Source: Renibacterium sp. (GTDB lineage Bacteria; Actinomycetota; Actinomycetes; Actinomycetales; Micrococcaceae). Taken from it: DNA of 64,000 nucleotides. The stretch lies in NCBI GenBank assembly GCA_017419405.1, contig JAFOLH010000008.1, positions 372,001-436,000 on the forward strand, read 5' to 3'. The notes beneath the pieces are model-generated. The model made no database searches. It was not told the DNA's origin and saw only the letters and a list, made by a program, of their open reading frames with translations. This document shows, in pieces, positions 8,239 through 16,812 of the stretch (within the stretch, counting starts at the first letter, position 1; each line of letters opens with the position of its first letter). A program made the position numbers and the translations under genes.

Positions 8239-8916
8239 ATGCGCAAGTCCATTTTCACCACCGTCGGAGCCATCGCCGCTTCCGGAGCACTCGTCTTCTC
8301 CTTGGCCGCCTGCTCGGGCAGCTCCAGCAGCTCGAACTCCAGCTCCGCGAGCAGCTCCAGCTCGGCAGCGGCGCCGAAGCCGGTTGCTTCGATTCCGTCG
8401 CTGAGCGGCGTCTCCACCGCAGTGAAGCTCGATGCCTCCTTCGGAGCTGCTTTGACCACCTTGGGCCTGACCCCGGGCGTGATCGGCACCGCAGCCCTGA
8501 CCGATGGTTCTTTGATCTTCCCGATCACCGGCGGAAAGGTCGATTACTACGACCCGGCAGCCAGCTACCGCCCCTACGTGCAAGGTCTGATCAGCCACGC
8601 AGGTTCCGGATTCTCGCTCACCGCCGGGGAGACCAAAGTCGACCTGACCAACTTCACCATTGATCCGGGCACCTCGAAGCTCTACGGCGACGTCGCGGTC
8701 AACGGCGCCGTGGCTGCCAAGCAGGCCTACATCTTCAACCTCGACGGCTCCACCCTGAAGCCGTTGCAGAAAGACGGCGACACCGCGATCCTGGAAGGCA
8801 CCCGGGTGCTGATCTCCGACGTCGCCGCGGGGCTGTTGAACAAGACGTTCAACACCGACGCCGTGAAGACCGACATGCTGGTCGGCGTTGCCAAGATCAT
8901 CGTCAACACCAAGTAG
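8239..8916 (+). CDS. Secreted lipoprotein of unknown function
   Basis: A 225-residue protein with a lipoprotein signal peptide: MRKS, a hydrophobic stretch, and a lipobox LAAC with Cys25. A Ser-rich linker (residues about 26-47) follows, then a globular domain with patterns such as LIFPITGG and SHAGSGFSLTAG. I do not recognise the domain with confidence; similar lipoproteins occur in other actinobacteria. ATG 8239 is selected over the ATG at 8230 because the AAAGGA ribosome site ends directly against 8230 and is nine bases from 8239. It is monocistronic, divergent from the monooxygenase, and ended by a strong hairpin. Confidence 0.8.
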   Translation: MRKSIFTTVGAIAASGALVFSLAACSGSSSSSNSSSASSSSSAAAPKPVASIPSLSGVSTAVKLDASFGAALTTLGLTPGVIGTAALTDGSLIFPITGGKVDYYDPAASYRPYVQGLISHAGSGFSLTAGETKVDLTNFTIDPGTSKLYGDVAVNGAVAAKQAYIFNLDGSTLKPLQKDGDTAILEGTRVLISDVAAGLLNKTFNTDAVKTDMLVGVAKIIVNTK

Positions 8917-8943
8917 GTTCCCGGCTCGCTTCGGAAATCACTG

Positions 8944-8991
8944 AACGGCTTTCTCCCACTGAGTCTCAGGACTCAGTGGGAGAAAGCCGTT
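8944..8991. terminator. Perfect 22-bp terminator hairpin
   Basis: Arms 8944-8965 and 8970-8991 pair without mismatch around a TCAG loop. It separates the lipoprotein gene from the convergent moaD gene and can act in both directions. Confidence 0.85.
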
Positions 8992-9050
8992 TAATCCCAC
9001 TGGGTTTCCCAACTCGCTGGGACCTGGCTCGCGGAGTGCGGCCGCTAGAG

Positions 9051-9311
9051 TCAGCCGCCGGCAAAGGGCGGAAGCACATCGACGGTGTCCGAATCCGACA
9101 ACGGGGTTTCGCCGCGGCGCACGGCCACCCCGTTGCGCAGGAACGAACAATTCGGCAGCAGATCCGGCAGTGCCGGTGCGGAATCGGATGCCGAGGCCGG
9201 ATGCCGGGCACCGAGCAGCCGGAGCAGCGCACCGAGCGTTCCCGGTGCCGGAAGCTGCTCTGCCTCCACCCCGGTTGCGGCCTTCGCGGCGGCGAAGTAT
9301 CGTACCTGCAC
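9051..9311 (-). CDS. moaD: Molybdopterin synthase small subunit MoaD
   Basis: An 86-residue ubiquitin-like sulfur carrier. Its C-terminal Gly-Gly (LPPFAGG) is thiocarboxylated and inserts sulfur into precursor Z together with MoaE. The N-terminal MQVRYFAAAKAATG is the usual first beta-strand and helix of MoaD. It starts with GTG at 9311, directly after the moaA stop codon with no spacer; GGAGG inside the moaA end serves as its ribosome site, so the two are translationally coupled. The partner moaE is 16 kb away, behind moeA-moaC-mog. Confidence 0.9.
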   Translation of the reverse strand: MQVRYFAAAKAATGVEAEQLPAPGTLGALLRLLGARHPASASDSAPALPDLLPNCSFLRNGVAVRRGETPLSDSDTVDVLPPFAGG

Positions 9312-10409
9312 TTATCCTCCGATGGCGCTCATCGAGCGGTCCGGCTGCACGTAATCCGCCGAATCCAAGCCGGTATGGTCCATGCCGTGCGCTTTCGGCT
9401 TGGACCACATGGCCGCACGCCAACGGTCGGCCACCTCGGCGTCGTCCGCGGTTGCCCGCAGCAAGCCGAGCAGATCGGTCTCTTCGCGGGAGAACAGGCA
9501 ACTCATCACCTTTCCCTCGGCGGTGATCCGAGTCCGCCGGCAATCCGCGCAGAACGGTTCGGTGACCGAGGCGATGATGCCCACGGTGCCGAGCAGCCCG
9601 GCGTCGCCCGGGCGACGGACTTCGAACCGTTCGGCCGGGGCGCCGTCGCGTCGCCGCGGATCCGGGGCGAGCTCGAACCTGGTGGACAGCAGGGCTTTGG
9701 TCTGGGCCGCGGTGACCATGCCGTCCCGGGTCCAGCCGTGATCGGCGTCCAAAGGCATTTGTTCGATGAAGCGCAGCTCGATCTGCCGGGACAGGGCCCA
9801 TTCCAGCAAATCCGGTGCTTCGGCGTCATTGATGCCGCGCATCAACACCGCATTGACCTTGACCGGGGCCAGGCCGGCGGCCAACGCCGCATCGATGCCG
9901 GCCAAGACCTGGTCCAAGAACGGTCGCCGGGTCAGCTGGGCGAAGGTCCCGGGGTGCAGGGAATCCAACGAAACATTGATCCGGGTCAGGCCCGCGGTCT
10001 TGAGCGCGGCGGCCTTTTTCGCCAAACCCACGGCATTGGTGGTCATCGATACCGGCAGCCCGGGATGTTCGCTGCGGATCGCGGAGATGATTTCCACCAG
10101 GTCCGCGCGCACCAACGGCTCGCCCCCGGTGAGCCGCAATTCGCGGACACCCAAGCGGGATACCCCGATCCGGACCAATCTGGTGATTTCCGCGGCGGTC
10201 AGCACCTGGTTCTTGGCCAGCCAGCTCAGCCCTTCCGCGGGCATGCAGTAGGTGCAGCGCAAATTGCATTTGTCGGTGAGCGAGATCCTGAGGTCGGTGG
10301 CCTGCCGTCCGAAGCGGTCCAGCAGCCCGGCACCGGACCGGGGCGCAGTATTGCCCGGGTTGCCTGTAGCGGGCATCCCCAAAGCGACGCGTCCGGAGCC
10401 GGATTCCAT
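9312..10409 (-). CDS. moaA: GTP 3',8-cyclase MoaA
   Basis: A radical-SAM enzyme of 365 residues that makes the first intermediate of Moco from GTP. The N-terminal cluster motif CNLRCTYC has Cys48, Cys52 and Cys55. The C-terminal second cluster is CADC followed by SCLF after 13 residues. The GTGGEPLVR-like stretch (LTGGEPLVR) and the C-terminal Gly-Gly (SAIGG), needed for activity in this family, are present. ATG 10409 is supported by a TAGCGT -10 box six bases upstream, implying a leaderless mRNA. moaD follows without a gap. Confidence 0.95.
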   Translation of the reverse strand: MESGSGRVALGMPATGNPGNTAPRSGAGLLDRFGRQATDLRISLTDKCNLRCTYCMPAEGLSWLAKNQVLTAAEITRLVRIGVSRLGVRELRLTGGEPLVRADLVEIISAIRSEHPGLPVSMTTNAVGLAKKAAALKTAGLTRINVSLDSLHPGTFAQLTRRPFLDQVLAGIDAALAAGLAPVKVNAVLMRGINDAEAPDLLEWALSRQIELRFIEQMPLDADHGWTRDGMVTAAQTKALLSTRFELAPDPRRRDGAPAERFEVRRPGDAGLLGTVGIIASVTEPFCADCRRTRITAEGKVMSCLFSREETDLLGLLRATADDAEVADRWRAAMWSKPKAHGMDHTGLDSADYVQPDRSMSAIGG

Positions 10410-10415
10410 ACATCA

Positions 10416-10421
10416 ACGCTA
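10416..10421 (-). promoter_or_regulatory. -10 box of moaA, leaderless layout
   Basis: TAGCGT on the minus strand lies six bases before ATG 10409, and there is no Shine-Dalgarno, so transcription probably starts at the A of the start codon. Confidence 0.5.
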
Positions 10422-10519
10422 CGCCACCGGAGCGGTCCCGGCGTACTCGGGCGTCCTGGGCAAAACTTACGAGTCGAAAACATCTCGGTCGAAGCTGTCC
10501 AGATCCGGCCCGAACCGCA

Positions 10520-10525
10520 TAAGGT
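10520..10525 (+). promoter_or_regulatory. -10 box of modA, leaderless layout
   Basis: TAAGGT is separated from ATG 10532 by six bases. The divergent moaA and modA promoters share a gap of about 120 bp; no obvious ModE-type palindrome was seen in it. Confidence 0.5.
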
Positions 10526-10531
10526 CGGGGT

Positions 10532-11374
10532 ATGAAACTTCTCCGTGCCCGCCCCGCGGCCGCTTTCGTCCTGGCTGCAGCCGTGCTGCCCGCCATCGCC
10601 GCGTGCGGCGGATCCGCTGCTGCGCCGGGTGACGCGAACAGCAGCCCGGGCACCGCCTCCGGAGCCACCGGGCAGATCACGGTGTTCGCTGCCGCTTCGC
10701 TGACCGACGTGATGAAAACGCTCACCGACAAGTACCGGCAGGAAAATCCCGGCATCCAATTCACGCTCAGCTATGCGGCGAGCTCGGCTCTGGTGCAGCA
10801 ACTGACCGCCGGTGCGGCCGCGGACGTCCTGGTGACCGCGGATGAAGCCTCCATCGCCTCGATCCCGCAGGACACGATCCTGGCACCGGGCACCACGATC
10901 ATTGCGAGCAATGAAATCGTGCTGGCGATCGCCCCGGGCAATCCGGGCAAGATCAGCACCCTGCAAGATGCCACCAAGGACAGCAAGATCGCAGTCTGCG
11001 CTCCGGCAGTGCCGTGCGGACGGGCCGCACAGCGGGTGCTGGACGCCGCGAAACTGACGCTGAGCGGGGCCAGCCAGGAAAACGATGTCAGCGCGGTGCG
11101 GACCAAGGTTTCCACCGGACAGGTCGACGCCGGGTTCGTCTACAGCACGGATGCCAAAGCGACCGCCGGGCAGGGCGTCACCAGTGTCAAACTCGATGAC
11201 CCGTCGCCGAACAAATACCCGCTGGCGATCACCAAGGCGGCCGCGGACAAGCCGGAGGTGCTCGGGTTCAAAACCTGGCTGGCCGGCCAGGAAGCCGCCG
11301 GAATCCTGGCGGCTGCGGGATTCGGCCCCGGCGCTGCCGGCAACTCCGCCAGCGCCTCGCCTTCCGGGAAGTAA
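10532..11374 (+). CDS. modA: Molybdate ABC transporter, substrate-binding lipoprotein ModA
   Basis: A 280-residue extracytoplasmic binding protein. The lipobox IAAC has Cys25. The mature part starts with ITVFAAASLTDVM, the classical ModA start whose serines bind molybdate, and continues with SYAASSALVQQL and ADVLVTAD. The final segment is a Ser/Ala-rich tail. It captures molybdate and delivers it to ModB. modB begins 12 bases downstream. The gene sits beside moaA, consistent with supplying molybdenum to the cofactor pathway. Confidence 0.94.
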   Translation: MKLLRARPAAAFVLAAAVLPAIAACGGSAAAPGDANSSPGTASGATGQITVFAAASLTDVMKTLTDKYRQENPGIQFTLSYAASSALVQQLTAGAAADVLVTADEASIASIPQDTILAPGTTIIASNEIVLAIAPGNPGKISTLQDATKDSKIAVCAPAVPCGRAAQRVLDAAKLTLSGASQENDVSAVRTKVSTGQVDAGFVYSTDAKATAGQGVTSVKLDDPSPNKYPLAITKAAADKPEVLGFKTWLAGQEAAGILAAAGFGPGAAGNSASASPSGK

Positions 11375-11386
11375 TCCCGGTCCTCG

Positions 11387-12202
11387 ATGCGTCAGTTCGT
11401 CCCATCCACCGTGCCGCGATGGCTCTGGGTTCCCGCCGGAATTGCGCTTTTCCTGCTCGCCGGTCCGCTGATCGCGCTCGTCGTGAAGGCGCCTTGGACG
11501 CAGTTGCCGGAGCTGTTGAGCAGCCCTGATGCGTTGCAATCGCTGTGGCTCTCCCTGCTGACCTCTTTCGCGTCGACCTTGGTCTGCGCAGTATTGGGGG
11601 TTCCGTTGGCGGTGCTGTTGAGCAAGCTGACCGGCTGGTGGATCGGTCCGATGCGCGGCCTGCTGCTGATCCCGTTGGTGCTGTCACCCGTGGTCTCCGG
11701 CATCGCACTGCTGTACTTCTGGGGACGCAATGGCTTGTTCGGCAGTCTGCTCGGCCAAATCGGGATCGACGTCGGTTTCACGCCTTGGGCGGTGGTGCTG
11801 GTCCAGGTCTTCGTTTCCCTGCCATTTTTCGTGATCTCCACGTTGACCAGCCTCAACGCGGTGGATCCGGAATTGGAAATGGTGGCTGCGACCAGCGGCG
11901 CCGGTGCCGGGCAGATCCTGCGCTACATCACGACGCCGTTGGCAATGCCCGGAATCCTGGTGGGCGCCTTGCTCGCCTTCGCCAGATCGCTGGGCGAATA
12001 CGGAGCCACGATCACCTTCGCGGGCTCGATCGCGGGCCGGACCAGGACCTTGCCGTTGCAGATCGAATTGAGCCTCAATTCGAACCAACCGCAAGCGGCG
12101 CTGGGGATTTCGCTCATGCTGATCGGGATTTACGTGGTGGTCCTGCTGCTGGCCAGGCTGGGCACCAACAGGCTCCCCGGTTCCAGGGCTCCGGGGCGCT
12201 GA
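11387..12202 (+). CDS. modB: Molybdate ABC transporter permease ModB
   Basis: A 271-residue permease with six predicted membrane helices. The cytoplasmic EAA loop, which contacts the ATPase, reads EMVAATSGAGAGQILRYI and is followed by the GEYGATITFAGSI stretch typical of ModB. No modC ATPase gene follows: the next gene is on the opposite strand and its 3' end overlaps modB by 73 bp. The ATPase must therefore be encoded elsewhere or be shared with another transporter. Confidence 0.93.
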   Translation: MRQFVPSTVPRWLWVPAGIALFLLAGPLIALVVKAPWTQLPELLSSPDALQSLWLSLLTSFASTLVCAVLGVPLAVLLSKLTGWWIGPMRGLLLIPLVLSPVVSGIALLYFWGRNGLFGSLLGQIGIDVGFTPWAVVLVQVFVSLPFFVISTLTSLNAVDPELEMVAATSGAGAGQILRYITTPLAMPGILVGALLAFARSLGEYGATITFAGSIAGRTRTLPLQIELSLNSNQPQAALGISLMLIGIYVVVLLLARLGTNRLPGSRAPGR

Positions 12203-13602
12203 CGGCGCCAGATCCACGCCGCCAACAACACCAGGACTGCGCCGGCCAAAGCGGACCTGGCCGTGACCATCGACTCCGGCAGCGGGGTGCTCAGGTAGAG
12301 CATGGTGAGCGCCACCACCACGCTGAAATATTCATAACGGCCGCTGAGTACGATCAAGGGCAGCAGCAGCAAGGCGTACCAGACGTAGGTGGGGCTGACC
12401 ACCAGCAACACCACTGAGACGAAGAGCACCTGGCTGTCCCAGGGCCGGTCCGGATCGGTCCTCCGCCAGAGCAGGATCCCGGTGCCCAGAATGACCAGCG
12501 CGCCCACGAGCACCGCCGCCTGAGGCGGCAGGAAAAGCGTCAACAACGCGAATCGGGATGTCTGCTGGGTCGAATCGTAGCCTTCTTCACTGAGGTAGCC
12601 GGGCAGGAAACCCAACACCCCGATCCCGGAAAGCAGCAGATACGGCAGGTACAAGACCAGGAACGTGCCGATCGAGACCACGATGAAGCGCCAGGGTTTG
12701 CGGTAGAGCATTCCCGGAGCGGCGATCACCGGGACCAGTTTCGTGGCGACTGCGGCGCCGAAGGCGATTGCGGATCCGGTGACCCGCCCCCTGGCCAGCA
12801 AGATCACCGCGAGCAGCAGCAACCCGGCGCCGAGCAGGTCCACATGCGCGTTGTTGATGCCCTCGATCACCACCAACGGGCTCCAGGCCCACCAGGCCAC
12901 GCGATCCAGCGGCAACGCGAACTTGCGGCTGAGCCGGAGCAACCCGAGCGTGACGCCCAGGGCGAGCAGCAGACCGGCTGCTTGGAACCCGATGAAGCCC
13001 ACTTCCGCGGGCAAGGGCAGCCGGACCAGGAAGAAATAGATCTCCGACGTCGGCGGGTAGATCGTGGGCACGTTGGGCCGGTTCACCGCAAAACAGACGC
13101 CATTCGACTTGTCCGGGATCGCCGGGAAGTTCGCCTTGTCGCAACTGCCGTCCGGCAGCGGGGCTTGGAACAACCACTCCGGCCGCAGGCTTTGCAGGGC
13201 CGGATCGGCGGGCACATGGTCGTAGGGCGAGATGCCGGCCTTCTGCACGATGCCGTCCCAGGCATAGCGGGCAGAATCGTTGCTGGTGGAGGGCGGGGCG
13301 CTCAACGCCGCAGCGCCCAGCAGCAAGGACCCCACGAGGACGAGGCCGGCCAAGGGGCGCAGCCGCCGGATGTCGCTTCCCGCCGGCTGCGCGCGGCGCA
13401 GGCAGAACACCGCCAGTCCGAAAACCAGCCAACAGGCCAAGGTCATGAAGAAATTGACCCGGCCGCTCTGCGCCGATTCCCGGGCCACGCCGGGGATCAA
13501 CCAGGCAAGCCGGGGCAGATCCATCAAGGACCAGACCATGGCACTGAGCAGTAGGACGAGCAAACCGGTTGCGACCAGCCAACGGGTTTTTGGTGTGTGC
13601 AT
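12130..13602 (-). CDS. GT87-like polyprenyl-phosphate-dependent mannosyltransferase (membrane)
   Basis: A 490-residue integral membrane protein with about ten helices. The first large extracytoplasmic loop carries NDSARYAWDGIV and KAGISPYDHVP, which resembles the Asp-containing catalytic loop of actinobacterial GT-C mannosyltransferases such as those of the alpha-1,6-mannosyl and PimE type. It probably adds a sugar from a lipid-phosphate donor to a cell-envelope glycan. The frame is open further upstream, but ATG 13602 puts the first helix at the usual place. Its end overlaps modB tail-to-tail. The sugar and acceptor are not known. Confidence 0.78.
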   Translation of the reverse strand: MHTPKTRWLVATGLLVLLLSAMVWSLMDLPRLAWLIPGVARESAQSGRVNFFMTLACWLVFGLAVFCLRRAQPAGSDIRRLRPLAGLVLVGSLLLGAAALSAPPSTSNDSARYAWDGIVQKAGISPYDHVPADPALQSLRPEWLFQAPLPDGSCDKANFPAIPDKSNGVCFAVNRPNVPTIYPPTSEIYFFLVRLPLPAEVGFIGFQAAGLLLALGVTLGLLRLSRKFALPLDRVAWWAWSPLVVIEGINNAHVDLLGAGLLLLAVILLARGRVTGSAIAFGAAVATKLVPVIAAPGMLYRKPWRFIVVSIGTFLVLYLPYLLLSGIGVLGFLPGYLSEEGYDSTQQTSRFALLTLFLPPQAAVLVGALVILGTGILLWRRTDPDRPWDSQVLFVSVVLLVVSPTYVWYALLLLPLIVLSGRYEYFSVVVALTMLYLSTPLPESMVTARSALAGAVLVLLAAWIWRRQRPGALEPGSLLVPSLASSRTTT

Positions 13603-13714
13603 GTTTCCAGAGTGCCGCATCGAGCCGGGAACCCGGCTCAGGGCGGGCCAACCGTTCGGTATTCGTAAGGACTGGGCAGGGCCTTTCCGCGCTGATCGGT
13701 GGTCTGATGGGAGC

Positions 13715-14878
13715 ATGGACCGGTTGACCCGATTTCTTCAAGCACGCATGGAGGGGGTTGCCACGCGGTTGCATTCACCGGTCCGCTCCACCCGGCTCAC
13801 CGTGGTGCTCGGCCGGTTGCTCGGGCCGGCGTTCTTGATCTGTTTCGGCACCGGCCTCTTCTCGCATTATCTGCAAGACCCGGGGGACATCACCTTTTTC
13901 CTAACCCGGCCGGTCTGGATCTACCAGGTGACCCAGGGCATCCATATCACCGTGGGGATTGCTTCGATCCCGTTGCTTTTCGCCAAGCTATGGTCGGTTT
14001 TCCCCGAACTGCTCAAGTGGCCGCCGATCAAAAACGTCTGGCACGGTCTGGAACGCGCCTCAATCGCGCTTTTCGTGTCCGCCTCACTGGTGGAACTGAC
14101 CATCGGCTTGATCAACACCTACAAGTGGTACCCCTGGCCGTTTCCGTTCCGGCAGACCCATTATTGGCTGGCTTGGGTCATTGTCGGTTCCTTGGCGTTG
14201 CACATCGCGGTGAAGTTGCCGATCATCGCCGGACACTGGCGCAAACGGCGGGAACCCGACGGCGCCAGCCGGCCCGCCGGCCGTTGGCCGCGCCGGGGAT
14301 TCCTGGCCGCCGTCGGGCTGAGCTCGTTCACCCTGGTGTTGACCACCGCCGGGCAGTCTTTCGGCTGGCTGGCCCCGTTCAACCTGTTCGCGCCGCGCCG
14401 GATGGGCACCGGGCCGCAAGCGGTGCCGGTGAACCGGACCGCGGCCGAGGCGAAAGTGCTGGCCTTGGCCAACGATCCGGGCTGGGCGCTGCAGGTGACC
14501 TTCCGGGGCCGCTCGGCTGCCTACAGCTTGGCGGAACTCGGTGCCATGCCGCTGAGCGAGCACCAATTGCCGATCGCCTGCGTGGAAGGCTGGAGCCAGT
14601 ATGCGAACTGGCGCGGCGTGCCGATCCGGGATCTGATCGCCACGGTCGGCGCCCCGGCGGATTCGCTGCTGCGGATCACCTCCTTGGAGCCCAACGGCGG
14701 CTATCGGATCATGACCATGCCGGCCGCCTATACCCAGGATGCGCAAACCATGGTGGCCTTGGAGCTCAACGGCGAAGTCCTGGATCTGGACCACGGCTAC
14801 CCGGCCCGGATCATCGCTCCGGGCCGGCCCGGAGTGCTGCAGACCAAATGGCTCAAGAGCGTGGAGGTACTCGGATGA
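13715..14878 (+). CDS. Membrane molybdopterin oxidoreductase: cytochrome-b-like domain fused to sulfite-oxidase-family domain
   Basis: A 387-residue fusion. Residues about 30-170 form four membrane helices with histidines suited to haem b (His77 in GIHITVG, His149 in RQTHYW, His163 in ALHIAVK). A further hydrophobic segment after the twin arginine WPRRGFL (Arg193-Arg194) is followed by an extracytoplasmic sulfite-oxidase/MsrP-type Moco domain. Cys289 in LPIACVEGWSQYANW is the expected Mo ligand. The arrangement resembles MsrQ (haem membrane partner) and MsrP (Moco reductase) joined in one chain. The C-terminal dimerisation domain of sulfite oxidases is absent. The next gene overlaps by ATGA. 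Confidence 0.85.
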   Translation: MDRLTRFLQARMEGVATRLHSPVRSTRLTVVLGRLLGPAFLICFGTGLFSHYLQDPGDITFFLTRPVWIYQVTQGIHITVGIASIPLLFAKLWSVFPELLKWPPIKNVWHGLERASIALFVSASLVELTIGLINTYKWYPWPFPFRQTHYWLAWVIVGSLALHIAVKLPIIAGHWRKRREPDGASRPAGRWPRRGFLAAVGLSSFTLVLTTAGQSFGWLAPFNLFAPRRMGTGPQAVPVNRTAAEAKVLALANDPGWALQVTFRGRSAAYSLAELGAMPLSEHQLPIACVEGWSQYANWRGVPIRDLIATVGAPADSLLRITSLEPNGGYRIMTMPAAYTQDAQTMVALELNGEVLDLDHGYPARIIAPGRPGVLQTKWLKSVEVLG

Positions 14879-15372
14879 GGCGCGCAACCTTGCGATCCGG
14901 ACTCAGGGAATTCTTCCGGCTGCCGCGGTTGTCCCGGAAGCAGCTGCCCCGGCTGGCGCTGGGCGCCCTGGGCCTGCTCGGGATCGGCGTGGGGATTTTC
15001 GGTCTGCCCACACAGCTCGAGGTGTCCCAGCTGATCGGATTGGCCGGCTGGCTGGCCGCGTCCTTGGTCCTGCACGACGGCATCCTGGTCCCGTTGAGCC
15101 ATCTCTTCGGCTTCGGCCTGCGCCGGCTCAGCTATGGCCTGCAGCCGGAATCCGCGGCGGTGGTCCGCACCGCGCTGCTGATCGGCGCGGTGTTGACCCT
15201 GGTTGGCTTGCCGCTGCTCAAGGCCCAGCAGGTGGCTAAAAACGTCTCCGTGCTGCAGGACGACTATCTGCTCAGCCTGGTCTTGTTCTGGGCCGGCCTG
15301 GTCTTGGCCGCAGCGGTCACCGTGCTGCTGCTGGAACGCCGGGCCCGGCGGGCGCGCCGGGACCGGGCTTGA
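14875..15372 (+). CDS. Small multi-pass membrane protein coupled to the Moco oxidoreductase
   Basis: A 165-residue protein with about four predicted helices and basic ends (MRRATLRSGLREFF at the start, RRARRARRDRA at the end). It is read from an ATG that overlaps the stop of the upstream Moco enzyme (ATGA), so it is almost certainly co-translated. I recognise no family. Co-expression suggests a membrane subunit or assembly factor of the fused cytochrome-b/Moco enzyme. Confidence 0.75.
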   Translation: MRRATLRSGLREFFRLPRLSRKQLPRLALGALGLLGIGVGIFGLPTQLEVSQLIGLAGWLAASLVLHDGILVPLSHLFGFGLRRLSYGLQPESAAVVRTALLIGAVLTLVGLPLLKAQQVAKNVSVLQDDYLLSLVLFWAGLVLAAAVTVLLLERRARRARRDRA

Positions 15373-15421
15373 CGGCTTGGCCCAGCCAACCGGCTCGGCT
15401 CGGCGAACCGGCTCGGTGGAC

Positions 15422-16108
15422 TCAGTTGCCGAGCAGACTGACCCGGCGACCGCCGCGTTCGACGCTGCCCAGCAGGGTCCAACCGGCATCGGCGGCATGG
15501 CGGTGCAACGGCTCGGAGCCCAGCCGGGCCCAATCGAAGGTCTCGCTGCTCCGACCGGCCGAATCGACCAGGATCGCTTGGTAGCGTGCTTCCAACCGCG
15601 TCAGCGGATCGGTTTCCACGATCAGCCGGGCACCGGGCGCCGCGATGCTGAGCAGATGGCCCAGCAGTGCCTGCGGGTCGCCGCCGATGCCGATATTGCC
15701 GTCCAAGAGGAGCAAGGTCTGGAAGTCCCCGGGCAACGGGTCGAAAATCGATTGTTCGAACACCGTGGCGCCTTGGCTTCTGGCCTGGGCGGCGGCCAGC
15801 GGGTTCGAATCCACCCCGTAAGCGGCCAGGCCGAGGTCTTCGGCGGCGACCAGCATCCGACCAGGTCCGCATCCGATGTCCAACACCGGACCGCGTGCGC
15901 CGCGCAACAGGGAACGTTCGAAGTCGTTCGCCCGGACCAACCAGTCCTGGACCCGGTAATGCACCGCGGGGACCGCCCCGGAGACATCGAGCACGCTGAG
16001 TTTCCCCTGGCCCACCGCGAGCGCGCGGGCATACGGTTCCGCCGAACCCCGGCCGAAAGTGTGCCGCGAGCCCGGCGACAGTCTGCTGGACACCAATTCG
16101 GCGCTCAT
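15422..16108 (-). CDS. Class I SAM-dependent methyltransferase
   Basis: A 228-residue Rossmann-fold methyltransferase. SAM motif I is VLDIGCGPGRML, with acidic motif II in YGVDSNPLAA and a motif-IV-like LLLLDGNIGIGGD. The start ATG overlaps the stop of the upstream DUF2064 gene (ATGA). It is the last gene of a tightly packed three-gene operon with two glycan-type genes, so a sugar, lipid or small-molecule methyl acceptor is more likely than RNA. The exact acceptor is unknown. Confidence 0.85.
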   Translation of the reverse strand: MSAELVSSRLSPGSRHTFGRGSAEPYARALAVGQGKLSVLDVSGAVPAVHYRVQDWLVRANDFERSLLRGARGPVLDIGCGPGRMLVAAEDLGLAAYGVDSNPLAAAQARSQGATVFEQSIFDPLPGDFQTLLLLDGNIGIGGDPQALLGHLLSIAAPGARLIVETDPLTRLEARYQAILVDSAGRSSETFDWARLGSEPLHRHAADAGWTLLGSVERGGRRVSLLGN

Positions 16109-16812
16109 CGGAGCGCTCCGAGATCTTCCCGCTGGACGGCGGCTTCGGCCGGGCCTGCGAAGGCCGCGGGGCCGGCTGCGAACGAGGCCACGTGTGCCGC
16201 GAAGCGGCTGTCCGGGCAGAGCCGCGCCACATGTTGCGCGTCCTCGAAATAGTCGACGTCGCGCAACTGCGGCAGCAACCCCACGGCCAGGCCGGCGCCA
16301 GTCAGCCGGTCGCGCTGGGCCTGCCCGGTGAATCCGGTGGACATCGGCACGCCCCGGATCAACTCCGGGTCCGGCTCGGCGAGGGCCAGGGCCCAGAAGC
16401 CGCCGTCGTCGGCCAAGCCCAACCAGGCATCGTGCCCGGGTTGCTCCGCGGACCAGTCGTCGAACATCGATTGCAGGTCCGCAGCGGCGAACTGCGGGGT
16501 ATCCATGCCCAGGATCAGCAAGGGGCCAGCGCTGGCGGTGCAGATCGCGGCCAGCCGCTCGTCCAGACCGCCGGCGGCCTGCGGGACCAGTTCGAAGCCT
16601 GCCGCATCGGATTCCCGGGCGGTGCCTTGGAAGACCAGCAAGCGGCGGCCGGCCGGCAGGAAACGGACCGTGTCCAGGGTTTGGCTCAAGCTGCTTTGCG
16701 CCAAGGCCGCGGCCTGGGCCGGACGCAACGGCGGGGTCAACCGGGTTTTCGCTTTCCCGGGCAGGCACTCCTTGGCGATCACCGCCACGGTGAGTTCGGC
16801 CGCGCGGCTCAT
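16105..16812 (-). CDS. DUF2064 / TIGR04282-type GT-A fold transferase
   Basis: A 235-residue protein of the DUF2064 family, related to the nucleotidyl/glycosyltransferase GT-A fold found in CofC and MobA. Diagnostic parts are VIAKECLPGKAKTRL at residues 10-24 and LILGMDTPQF and LADDGGFWALAL, which place acidic metal-binding residues. The family often neighbours GT2 enzymes and membrane transferases, and its reaction is not settled. It is coupled by four-base ATGA overlaps to the GT2 gene before it and the methyltransferase after it. Confidence 0.85.
   Translation of the reverse strand: MSRAAELTVAVIAKECLPGKAKTRLTPPLRPAQAAALAQSSLSQTLDTVRFLPAGRRLLVFQGTARESDAAGFELVPQAAGGLDERLAAICTASAGPLLILGMDTPQFAAADLQSMFDDWSAEQPGHDAWLGLADDGGFWALALAEPDPELIRGVPMSTGFTGQAQRDRLTGAGLAVGLLPQLRDVDYFEDAQHVARLCPDSRFAAHVASFAAGPAAFAGPAEAAVQREDLGALR

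Noticed and set aside
16105-16812. DUF2064 gene considered as mobA or cofC, given the Moco neighbourhood
   Set aside because: It lacks the LAGGxSxRMGxDK start of MobA and has the VIAKECLPGKAKTRL start of DUF2064.
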